From NCBI GenBank assembly GCA_018136815.1, contig CM030937.1:5880526-5944525 (forward strand): DNA of 64,000 bases, in the 5' to 3' direction. Positions 31,464-39,937 of this stretch are shown piece by piece. Made by a program: the position numbers and the translations under genes. A model generated the notes under the pieces. It ran no database searches, had not been told where the DNA came from, and worked only from the letters and a program-made list of their open reading frames with translations. The stretch is from Isochrysis galbana (Eukaryota > Haptophyta > Isochrysidales > Isochrysidaceae). The first letter of the stretch is position 1, and every line of letters starts with the position of its first letter.

Positions 31464-31650
31464 CCGGTCACTCACTATGGGGGTGCGGAGGGCACCAGCA
31501 ATTATGGGTAAATGAAGGGCTAAATAAGCTCCCTGTAGGTTCCGGTAGGATGGATCAGCCAAAAAAATTGGGGGTTCCCCGGCGAAATTTTCGAAAAATG
31601 CCGAATTTCAGGCCTTCGAAGACGGTGCGCGAAATACAGTCGATTTTTAG
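31464..31650 (+). repeat. dispersed repeat, direct relative to inverted copy at 20600-20793
   Basis: Begins CGGTCACTCACTA, GGGGGTGCGGAGGGCACCA, and continues with CTAAATAAGCTCCCT, matching the reverse complement of 20600-20793. Both copies lie within about 500 bp of a chromovirus LTR. Confidence 0.75.
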
Positions 31651-31839
31651 TGAGGCCCTTCATGCGAGGCACAAACATGGAATGACGAGGAAATTTTTGA
31701 CGACGCCAACTCACTGGGTCTACAAAGGTAGTGTTCCATCGAGTATGGACGCGTAACGAAACTATAGGCGTGTAACGAAACTTTTTGAGAAAAGTTTTTC
31801 TACCCGTGATGTTACAGCAGAGATGGCGTACCCGGTTTT

Positions 31840-31939
31840 NNNNNNNNNNNNNNNNNNNNNNNNNNNNNNNNNNNNNNNNNNNNNNNNNNNNNNNNNNNNN
31901 NNNNNNNNNNNNNNNNNNNNNNNNNNNNNNNNNNNNNNN
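31840..31939. other. assembly gap (100 N) inside the 3' LTR
   Basis: One hundred N; the bases on its right match the last part of the 794-bp LTR, so the missing DNA includes the rest of that LTR. Confidence 1.
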
Positions 31940-32109
31940 CTTAGTGGGGAAACTCCTAGTCCAATTCCGTTACCCGAAAATCTCGTTCATCTCGTTCATC
32001 TCGTCGGGCCATCAAGGCCATCTCGTTCATCTCGTCGTCGGGCCATCAGGCCATCTCGTTACATCTCGTTCATCTCGTTACAATCCAAGCTGCGGCTTTG
32101 ATTTCCACA
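31940..32109 (-). repeat. chromovirus 3' LTR, partial
   Basis: Matches the last 170 bp of the LTRs at 21032 and 21891 with small deletions among the CATCTCGTTCATCTCGTCGGG repeats; ends TTTGATTTCCACA at 32109. On the minus strand it starts TGTGGAAATC directly after the pol chromodomain region. Confidence 0.88.
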
Positions 32110-35100
32110 GTCTACAGCGGAGTGAGCTTGGGGTTGAACCGGACGGCGGTCGAAAGTGGTGTCGTACGACTCAACTAGATCAGCACAACGCCGAAGCAAC
32201 TCAATTCGAGACTCCCAAGTAGCTTCAGAACGAGGATAGCCGCGCCATTTGACGAGATACTTGAATGAAACTCCATCGCCCTTGCGATCGAGTAACTCTT
32301 CGACCAAATACTCATCTCCAGCGAGCGGAGACGAATCGGTGACGGTAAAGTACGGACGAAGATTGGAAATGTGAACTTCATCCTTGACTTGACGATTTTC
32401 GAGATCGCGTAGACGGTATCGAGTGGCCGAGATGGCTTCTTCTACTCGGTAAGGACCGGAGTAGAGGTATTGAAGTTTGTTGGCGTGGCCAGGGATTCGA
32501 CGACAAACTCTGTCTCCTTGTTTGAAGGTAACACCGAGTTTAGACTTTTGAGAGGCGGAGCGCATCGATTCACGTTGGGCTTCTTGAGTACTTTCGAGGG
32601 CGGAACGCCACGACTCGAGAAGCTTCTTATTGAGCTCGGTGGCGTAAGTGACGGCATCGGACGGAGGCCTAGATGGAAGCAACTCAAGAACAGGAGCAGG
32701 GTCAGCAAGTTGAGCTGGAAGACGAAGCTCCCGACCAAACAAGATAGCCGCGGGTGACTTGGGTACGACGCGACCGGCGGTCGCTCGCATAGACATGAGA
32801 AGAAACGGAAGGTGATCGACCCAATGGGCGCCGCCTTCATTGGAGACTCGAGTCATCGTGAGGAGAGTTTGTTGAGCTCTTTCTACTAGCCCTACGCCTT
32901 CGTGGCGATAGGCTTCAGTAGTGCTCAAGTCCGTGCCGGTCGCTTTGAGAATTAGGTCCACTAATCGAGAGCAAAGATTCGAGCCGGCGTCGGTTCGAAG
33001 TTGGCGAGGGACTCCATAACGAGATACGATGAGACGCATGAAGACGTCTAGACATTTCGAGGACGAGGGGTTACCGTTGCAAGGCTCAGCTTCAATCCAA
33101 CGAGAGAGAGAATCGACGAAAACAATCAGCTTGTCAAAACCGGAGCGGCCGGATACGAAATCGTGAGTGGGCGCCATCGAAAGAATATCGCAATAGACGA
33201 CGTCGAAAGGATAAGATCCGATGGAAAGACCGGATGGATGGGCGAGCGGTCGCGGTAACGGTTTGCCAAGAGTGCATTCGTGGCACTCTCGAACGTATTC
33301 CGATACAGAGGCGGACATGCCAGGCCAGTACACTCGAGTACGAAGTAGGGTAGACGTCCTTGTCGCACCTGGGTGTCCAAGGTGGTCATGGTAGGCGCGG
33401 AGGTACGTGTCACGAAGGGACTCCGGAATGTACAAACGAAGAGGAGCCTCTTCCGCTTCTGAGGAGCGGTAGTAGAGTAGGCCATCGCGAAGGAGGAATC
33501 GGGAACTTTTCTTCGACGACGAGCTAGAGTCAATCGAAGAGGAAGCTTTCGGAAGGATCGACTCGACTTCAGAAAGGATCGAGCTGGCGAGATCGTCGGT
33601 AGAGAGCGCTTGACGTAATTCGTCGGCATGAGGCACGCCCACATCGAGATACGAGGAGGTAATCGACTCCGAAGATTCCGATGCTTGACGAGCGAGCCTA
33701 TCGCTTGCTTGTTGGCGGCGAGCGGTGAGGGTGGATGAAGTAACCGCGGCGGCGACTATGTCGTGAATTTCAGAAGAATCGAAAGAATGGGCGTCACTCT
33801 CCTCGAGATGGAGAGGATCGTGATCAGGCTCGAGAGCAACTAAGCGGGATAAGCCGTCGGCGTCCCAGTGAGTGACTCCAGGTTTGTGCACGACGTCGAA
33901 TCTATATTCGGCTAGCTTTAGGACCCATCGCATGAGGCGCGAGGCTGGACCACCGGTGACTTGATCTTTCATCGTGTGAAGCCAGCGCAAAGCTGAATGG
34001 TCTACGACGAGGGTGAAGTGGCGACCCCAAAGATAAGGCCTCCAATTTCGGATCGATTCTAGCGCTGCTAGAAGTTCGATTTCAGTGACTGTCCAATGGC
34101 GCTCAGCCGGACTCAAGCTACGACCGTAGTATGCAACGACGCGCTCTCTCCCTTCGTCGTCTTTTTGGGCGAGGACGCCGGCGATGCCGAGCTTGCTAGC
34201 ACCGTCGGTTTTAACGAGGAAAGGACGGTCGTCTCGAGGAGGTGCAAGTACGGGTTCTTCACAGATAGCTTGCTTGAGATCTTCGATAGCCTGTCGACAG
34301 GCTTCTGTTTGCGACTCGACCGGGACGTCGCACCCTTTCCGCGTGAGAGCGGTTAACGGCGCCGCACGGATCGCAAAACGACGGATGAAACGGCGGTAGT
34401 AGGAGCACAATCCAAGGAACGAACGGACGGCTTCGATCGAGTTGATTTGGGTAGGGTCGATTTTCGAGACGGCTTCCACTTTCTTGGGATCCATCCGAAG
34501 ACCTTCACGCGAAACAACGTGGCCGAGATATTCAGCCGAGGTGGCAAAGAAAACGCATTTCGACATCTTGCAAGTGAGGCCCGCCCAGATGAGACGTTCC
34601 AAGACAAGATCAAGACGGTGTAACATTTGTTGGAATGACGACTCTTCCCTGGCCTGCAGCGAGTCACCTACACCTGTCGACCAGGCGCCGACATCATCCA
34701 AGTATGGCATACAAATCTCCCATGCCAGCCCACCGAGAACGGCGTCCATGAGGCGGCACATATACGAGGGACCGGATTGAACACCGAAAGGCAAGTAATT
34801 GAACTCGTACTTGCCGCGATGAGTAGTGAACGCGGTGATATGTTTATCGGATTCTTTGATCGGTATACCCCAGAAACCAGATGCCAGGTCCAGGGTGCAA
34901 AGGAATAGAGAATCGAGGTTGCCTTGACCGGACGACAATCGGTCGATGGCTTCTACCGTGAGGGGAAGAGGGCTGTCCTCTAGACGAAGCTTGGAGTTGA
35001 CGTCGCGATAATCTACGCAGAAACGTACGGAGCCATCCTTCTTAGTGACTAACACGACTCGAGAGGCCCACGACGAATTTGATTTCCTAATGATGCCCGC

Positions 35101-37422
35101 GGACTCCATCTTGCAAACTTCGTCCTCTATGATCTTCTCACCCTCTCGTCCAACTCTAGACGGTGCGTGACGGTGAGCTTCGGCTCCGGGGTTGAGCGGT
35201 AGCTCTACCTCCATCACGTGAGTGTGATTCGGGTTAGTCGGGTCAATTGCGAAAGCAGCGATACGTCGGGCCAGTAGACGACGAACTTGTTCACGTTGGG
35301 GCATCGAGAGACGGCCCTCGGGGTCGATCTTGGCTGCCTCGAGGAGCTTGCGTTGGTCCTCGTTGAGCGACTCAATCACATCCGGCGAGTTATTGTCACC
35401 GACGCGGTGATAAGTTCCAGCGTGAATCTTGAATCGAACCTGTAGCGAAGCTACAGGATGGAACGACGGAAGGTGTAGTGGTTTGGGGTCAGTATTGGCC
35501 ACCGTAACCGCGATGGTGTGGTCGGATTTCGGCCTCTCTACTTGAGGGATGACGAGCGGAGAGCTGTCAATAGTCTCGCGTGTAGGGAGTCGGTCCACGA
35601 GCATGGCGCAGTCTTCGTGTTCTCGAAGAGCTAGCGGAATTCGGACGTGAAACGTCGCCCGATGATAGGCCGGGATCGTGATAGGTTCATGGGTATATAG
35701 GAGGTACTCGGAGCCACAAGACGCCGGCGCTTTGGCGGCAAACTCATCGGCCGTGTTGAAGAGCGGCTCGGAGACTAGCTGGTTGTCGTTTTCGGCGGCT
35801 TGCGGCCCTCGGAAGAAGTCAGTCGTGATTGGGTTCGCGGAGGTCGGACAGACCTGTGCACAAGTCATGCTGACAGGGACCACCGCTATCGGTGACGTCG
35901 AGACGCGAAAGATCGGCGGAGCGTCGGGGCTTGGACTGCCATTAACCTCAAGAGGAGCCACCGTGGATGGGGCACCGAGGGTGATAGAGCCGTCCGCGCT
36001 GTCGGAGGCGAGCTGAATCGAAGCGGCGTGCGTAGCTAAGAAGTCGTTCCCGAGCAGTAGCATCGGGTTGCCTTCAATCACCATGAACGTATGACGAAAG
36101 AGAAATCCACCGACGGAGAAAACGATTCGAGCCTTGCCTCGCGTGATAAGAGGTAGGCCGTCTGGGCCATGGAGCGGTGTCACTACGGCTTGCGGCAGCC
36201 GCTCGACGCATGCGTCGTTGGGTAGGCTGGACAAGAGGGAAGTGGTCACGACCGACGGGCCAGCTCCGGTGTCAGCGAGTGTGCTGTTGACCGTGAGGGC
36301 GGAGTCGGCTAAGATTACTCCTTCTTTGCCGGCAGCCTCGCCGGAGCGGCAGACCATTAGATCTCGAACATATAGACAATGCCTTGGGTAGGCAGATGGT
36401 AGGGTATCCACGACGCTCTCCGGCCGGTGCGCGGTCACGTGTGCAATGGTGTCGGACAGGGACGGGGTTGGTCGCCAGCGTCGTTGCTCGGGTGAATTCG
36501 TCGTCAAACTGGTCGTCGTCTCTTCGGGTACTCCGACTGCCGCTATCGTGGCAGAGGGCCTAGAGGGGTCGTCCTCGTTGGTAGCGGTACAGGGTGATAG
36601 CTTGGGACTAGTGTAGCCCAGGCCTCTCTTGTCGGTGGGGTGCCTCGGGTGGTCGGACATCTTTTCCCAATCTTTCTCGAGACGGGCTTGGGCTTCTGTC
36701 TTGGGTCTTCGAACTAATGAGGCTAGCTCTTCGGCGCGGATGCCTTTGGCTTCCACGAACTCGATCGGCGCTCGGACGGCAGCGGCGAGGTCGGATTCCT
36801 CGTCGGCGCTTCGTCCGGCTAGAGCTTGCGCTCTTATTTCGTCAGCGGTTTCGAGCGTGACGTTGGACCATTTCTGGTCCCCGTTCACTCCGAATGATTG
36901 CCATTGTTGGCGCCGCTTCCGGAGAGTCGTCGGCGTCGTCGGACGCGGCGAGCTCGCGCGTGCCGGAGGCGGGGCGGTCCATGGAGAGAATGGGTCGTGG
37001 AGTGTAGACTCGGAGGCGTGGAGTGGCGTGTCGTTGTCGCGGTTATCGTGGGTTTCTTTTTGGTCTTCGTGGTTGTCTGACTCGGGAGTAGCTGGACGGG
37101 AAACAACGGGGTCGGAAGAAACTTCACTAGTTTCCCTCCCCCTCTCATAACGATGAAGAGCCGACCACGGCTCGTAGGCGGTAGCCTCGGTCGAGCTAAG
37201 TGAAGGCCGGTCCAATAGGCTGCACCGCGCGCAAGCGAGTAGCTCTAACGCGGACAATTTCTTCGTCGACGTCTGGTCTCGCTGTTGGCTCAAATGTCGA
37301 AGAAGAACAGGCATCCAATGGATCGCCATCGCTCCAGCTACACCGACGTAGGTGCGGCTGCGAAGAGCGCCACGGTGCGGTGAAGGAGAGAGGTTAGCCA
37401 TGGCCGACTCACGGCCATCCAC
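32059..37422 (-). CDS. pol: chromovirus Pol: protease, RT, RNase H, integrase, chromodomain
   Basis: The frame is 1787 codons long; the first good ATG is at 37401 (GCCATGG context), since the frame-opening codon at 37422 is GTG. Counting from 37422, the aspartic protease DTGAG is at about 384-388. The RT has FCVDYRDVN (801-809), LPFGVQSGP (877-885) and YLDD (907-910). RNase H runs from KTDGAS (1071) through ELLAALES (1116) and DHSALRW (1141) to DAD (1187). The integrase zinc region has HLGHPG and CHEC (to 1383), and its catalytic triad is D1412, D1478 and E1514, with 35 residues between the last two. A chromodomain follows at about 1703-1755 (EYLVEELLDRK, YLVKWRGYPRSEATWE), marking a chromovirus that is probably steered to modified histones. 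The last 17 residues are read from the LTR. The first 340 residues are low-complexity and acidic. No internal stops, so it appears intact. Confidence 0.96.
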   Translation of the reverse strand: MDGRESAMANLSPSPHRGALRSRTYVGVAGAMAIHWMPVLLRHLSQQRDQTSTKKLSALELLACARCSLLDRPSLSSTEATAYEPWSALHRYERGRETSEVSSDPVVSRPATPESDNHEDQKETHDNRDNDTPLHASESTLHDPFSPWTAPPPARASSPRPTTPTTLRKRRQQWQSFGVNGDQKWSNVTLETADEIRAQALAGRSADEESDLAAAVRAPIEFVEAKGIRAEELASLVRRPKTEAQARLEKDWEKMSDHPRHPTDKRGLGYTSPKLSPCTATNEDDPSRPSATIAAVGVPEETTTSLTTNSPEQRRWRPTPSLSDTIAHVTAHRPESVVDTLPSAYPRHCLYVRDLMVCRSGEAAGKEGVILADSALTVNSTLADTGAGPSVVTTSLLSSLPNDACVERLPQAVVTPLHGPDGLPLITRGKARIVFSVGGFLFRHTFMVIEGNPMLLLGNDFLATHAASIQLASDSADGSITLGAPSTVAPLEVNGSPSPDAPPIFRVSTSPIAVVPVSMTCAQVCPTSANPITTDFFRGPQAAENDNQLVSEPLFNTADEFAAKAPASCGSEYLLYTHEPITIPAYHRATFHVRIPLALREHEDCAMLVDRLPTRETIDSSPLVIPQVERPKSDHTIAVTVANTDPKPLHLPSFHPVASLQVRFKIHAGTYHRVGDNNSPDVIESLNEDQRKLLEAAKIDPEGRLSMPQREQVRRLLARRIAAFAIDPTNPNHTHVMEVELPLNPGAEAHRHAPSRVGREGEKIIEDEVCKMESAGIIRKSNSSWASRVVLVTKKDGSVRFCVDYRDVNSKLRLEDSPLPLTVEAIDRLSSGQGNLDSLFLCTLDLASGFWGIPIKESDKHITAFTTHRGKYEFNYLPFGVQSGPSYMCRLMDAVLGGLAWEICMPYLDDVGAWSTGVGDSLQAREESSFQQMLHRLDLVLERLIWAGLTCKMSKCVFFATSAEYLGHVVSREGLRMDPKKVEAVSKIDPTQINSIEAVRSFLGLCSYYRRFIRRFAIRAAPLTALTRKGCDVPVESQTEACRQAIEDLKQAICEEPVLAPPRDDRPFLVKTDGASKLGIAGVLAQKDDEGRERVVAYYGRSLSPAERHWTVTEIELLAALESIRNWRPYLWGRHFTLVVDHSALRWLHTMKDQVTGGPASRLMRWVLKLAEYRFDVVHKPGVTHWDADGLSRLVALEPDHDPLHLEESDAHSFDSSEIHDIVAAAVTSSTLTARRQQASDRLARQASESSESITSSYLDVGVPHADELRQALSTDDLASSILSEVESILPKASSSIDSSSSSKKSSRFLLRDGLLYYRSSEAEEAPLRLYIPESLRDTYLRAYHDHLGHPGATRTSTLLRTRVYWPGMSASVSEYVRECHECTLGKPLPRPLAHPSGLSIGSYPFDVVYCDILSMAPTHDFVSGRSGFDKLIVFVDSLSRWIEAEPCNGNPSSSKCLDVFMRLIVSRYGVPRQLRTDAGSNLCSRLVDLILKATGTDLSTTEAYRHEGVGLVERAQQTLLTMTRVSNEGGAHWVDHLPFLLMSMRATAGRVVPKSPAAILFGRELRLPAQLADPAPVLELLPSRPPSDAVTYATELNKKLLESWRSALESTQEAQRESMRSASQKSKLGVTFKQGDRVCRRIPGHANKLQYLYSGPYRVEEAISATRYRLRDLENRQVKDEVHISNLRPYFTVTDSSPLAGDEYLVEELLDRKGDGVSFKYLVKWRGYPRSEATWESRIELLRRCADLVESYDTTFDRRPVQPQAHSAVDCGNQSRSLDCNEMNEM

Positions 37423-39930
37423 GACGCAAGTTGGCTGGAGGGCGGCAGCCCTTTGGTGAGGTACAACCCGGTGGCTTTCTGGTGTCCAGTGCCGTGCTCC
37501 CAGGGTTGGACGAATTGGGTCGGGGTCAACCCCCCGACTAAACGGCGAGCTTCCGCATGCATCCGAGGGTTCTCGACCGCTACAAACGGAGCAGTGGCGG
37601 AGGCCATTGATTTGAAGACGCGAGCGGCCGACTCAAGAGCGGCACGACGTCCGGGTTCTTGGGAGAGCCATTGACTGCTGACAGCGGAGAGGTACGTGCA
37701 GGGCGGGTGGGCGATGACTAGGTCCCAACCTAGGTTTTGGACATGAAGCGCGTCGCCTTGGAAGTGGGGCACGTAATCGATCTCGGAAGGATACAAATCG
37801 CACGTAGCTACATCAGCACCGGCGAGTAGGAACATGGAGGAGACGACGCCGCTCGTCTCGCCAACGACGAGAACGCGTGGTGCGTGACAGCCAGACGTCA
37901 GCCCGTCTTGGACTCGTTGATTCATCTTCGTGAGCTCAGCGCAAAGCTCATCGAAGTGCTTGGGTAGCGCGGCGGCAGGCGAGGCTAGGGTGCCATTGCG
38001 AGGCCGGCGAAGCTCTTGGGCTGCCTCCGTGAGGTGCCGAGGTAATACCACCGCAGAGCCGCTCGCTCGTGCACGAAGAGAGGCGAGAGCGTGGAGAGCG
38101 GGTGACGGGGTATCATCACGGGTGCCGACATCGGAGTTGTTTTGAGAGGAATCGAAGGACTGGATCGCGGACGCATTGATCGCTGCCACGCGCATGATGG
38201 TGGTGGCAGTGGTATCGAGAGGCAGGCAGTGCTCGGAGGCGGCGACCGGTGGCCGCAGCGACGTAGGACGAATGGAAGAAGACTCGGATATCGACGACGT
38301 AGAGACGGGCTCGGAGGACGGGATGGACGAAGAAACTCGGAGAAGTGGGGTGTCGGACGGCGGCGACGGACGCCGCGGCCGCGAGACCACCGGTGAGAGA
38401 CATGAAGGACATGGCTCAGGGACTCGGTTGGGCTGGCTCAATGGGCGTAGAAGCTCGGTTTGGGAGGCCGCCGTTCCTCGACGTGCAGAGGAGTTGTGGT
38501 CACTCTCCATGGTCACGTCGGAAGAGGAGACGTCGTTGCATTCTGTCGTCGGCGGGGTCGGCGCCGGCGAAAGAAGGGACGTGGCTGTCGTAGAAGCCGG
38601 CTGCGGGGAAGGCTGGGGCCAGGGTGGTGGCTCTGCGGCAGCGGCTGGCGTGGGTAGTGGCCGAAGAGGTTCTGCAATGCGAAGCATTCTTCGGAGGACT
38701 TGGCTCGGGCTAGCGGGTGGATGGACCGCTGAAATTACGGTGGATTCAGACTCGAATTCGGAAGACTCGGCGACTTGAGAGGGGCTAGGAGACGGCTGTT
38801 CAAGCTCCTCCAGGGCTCTCGGTTGATGGGGTGGCGTGGGAACGCCGGTGGTCGACCGCGGACTCCGCGGTGACGTTAATTTGTACTCGGACTCGGACTC
38901 GTCGTTTCTGGCGTGCTGGACGCCAATAACAGGGCTAACTTTCGAAATGGGAACGGACGGGGCCGGCTCAAAGGTGAAGCCCCCTGGCGTCGCAACCGTC
39001 GGTGAGGACGAAGCTGAAGCTTGTGATGACAATAGGGGCACGGTGGCCAGCACCGGTTGGCTCGGTGCGGCCGAAATCTCGGACTCGGTGACGGGCTTGA
39101 TTACGCGGGCTCGGGATGCACTGTCTTGTGCGATTGGACTCGGACTCGGAACGGAAACGGAAGGGATCGGCTCGGCGGCGTGCAGCCTGCTGGAGTGGCA
39201 GGCCGGCTGCGGCGAGACTCGGAACGGTGGCTCGGACAAGGACACAGTGGCTGTCGTCGAGGGCTTCGGCGTCAGCTTGTGTTTGGACTCGATACGCGGT
39301 GGCTCGTGAAACGGGGCTCGGTTGTGGTTGGAATTCTGGAAGTGACCGGAGATTCCAAATGACTCAGACTCGGGGCGCGGAGGACCGAAGGTGAACACTC
39401 CCGCGGAAGGAGTGGTCGTCGGAGGCTCAGTGAGTGGCTGGAGCTCCGTTAATCCTGCGGTCGACCGCGTGGTAGGACTCGGTGACGTTGTAAACTCGGA
39501 CTCGGACTCGGACTCGGATGGCTCAGAACGGGGTTTGCTCAAAACAGGCTTGGACTCGGACTCGAAAGAAAGTGGGGAAGAACCGGAGAACTGCGCCTCC
39601 ATCGTCGTAGTAATGGAGACTGGTGATACCGGTGATGACTGGACGGGGCTCAGACTCGTAGATGGGCTCGCGGTGGCGTAAGACGAAGAGGGTAATTCTG
39701 AACGTGACTTGGACTCGGACTCGTACTCGGGAGACGTTTTGTGGCTCGGACATGCGAAATTTGATTTGAAGGATTGAAGGTTGGATTGGGCCTGCGGCGG
39801 CTGGATTTTCGCAGACCGTGAGGTCTTGGACTGGGGATGCTTGAGGAGTGGCGGGGGGTAGCGGTTGAGCGGCTTGAGTTGATAGAGAGGCGGTGACGGT
39901 TGACTTGGTTTTGAGGACTCGTGCGTGATA
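37338..39930 (-). CDS. retroelement ORF: Ser/Pro/Glu-rich region plus phage-type C5 DNA methyltransferase-like domain
   Basis: From the ATG at 39602 this gives 754 aa, but the frame is open and protein-like back to about 39930 and beyond (DDSILILDITHESS), with no earlier ATG. It is therefore probably fused to gag by a -1 shift. Residues about 1-570 are Ser/Pro/Glu-rich with SESES repeats. Residues about 576-740 form a methyltransferase-like domain. It has a glycine-containing first strand (RVLVVGETSG), an acidic second strand (TCDLYPSE), QGDAL, WDLVIAHPPCTYLS with the catalytic-type PPC cysteine at 635, VENPRMHAEARRLVG (ENP at 677-679), and QPWEHGTGHQKATGLYL. This order matches small phage and prophage proteins annotated as C5-cytosine DNA methylases. 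The frame overlaps pol by 85 bp. The activity is inferred from motifs; an inactive or RNA-binding derivative is possible. Confidence 0.85.
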
Positions 39931-39937
39931 TCGAGAA

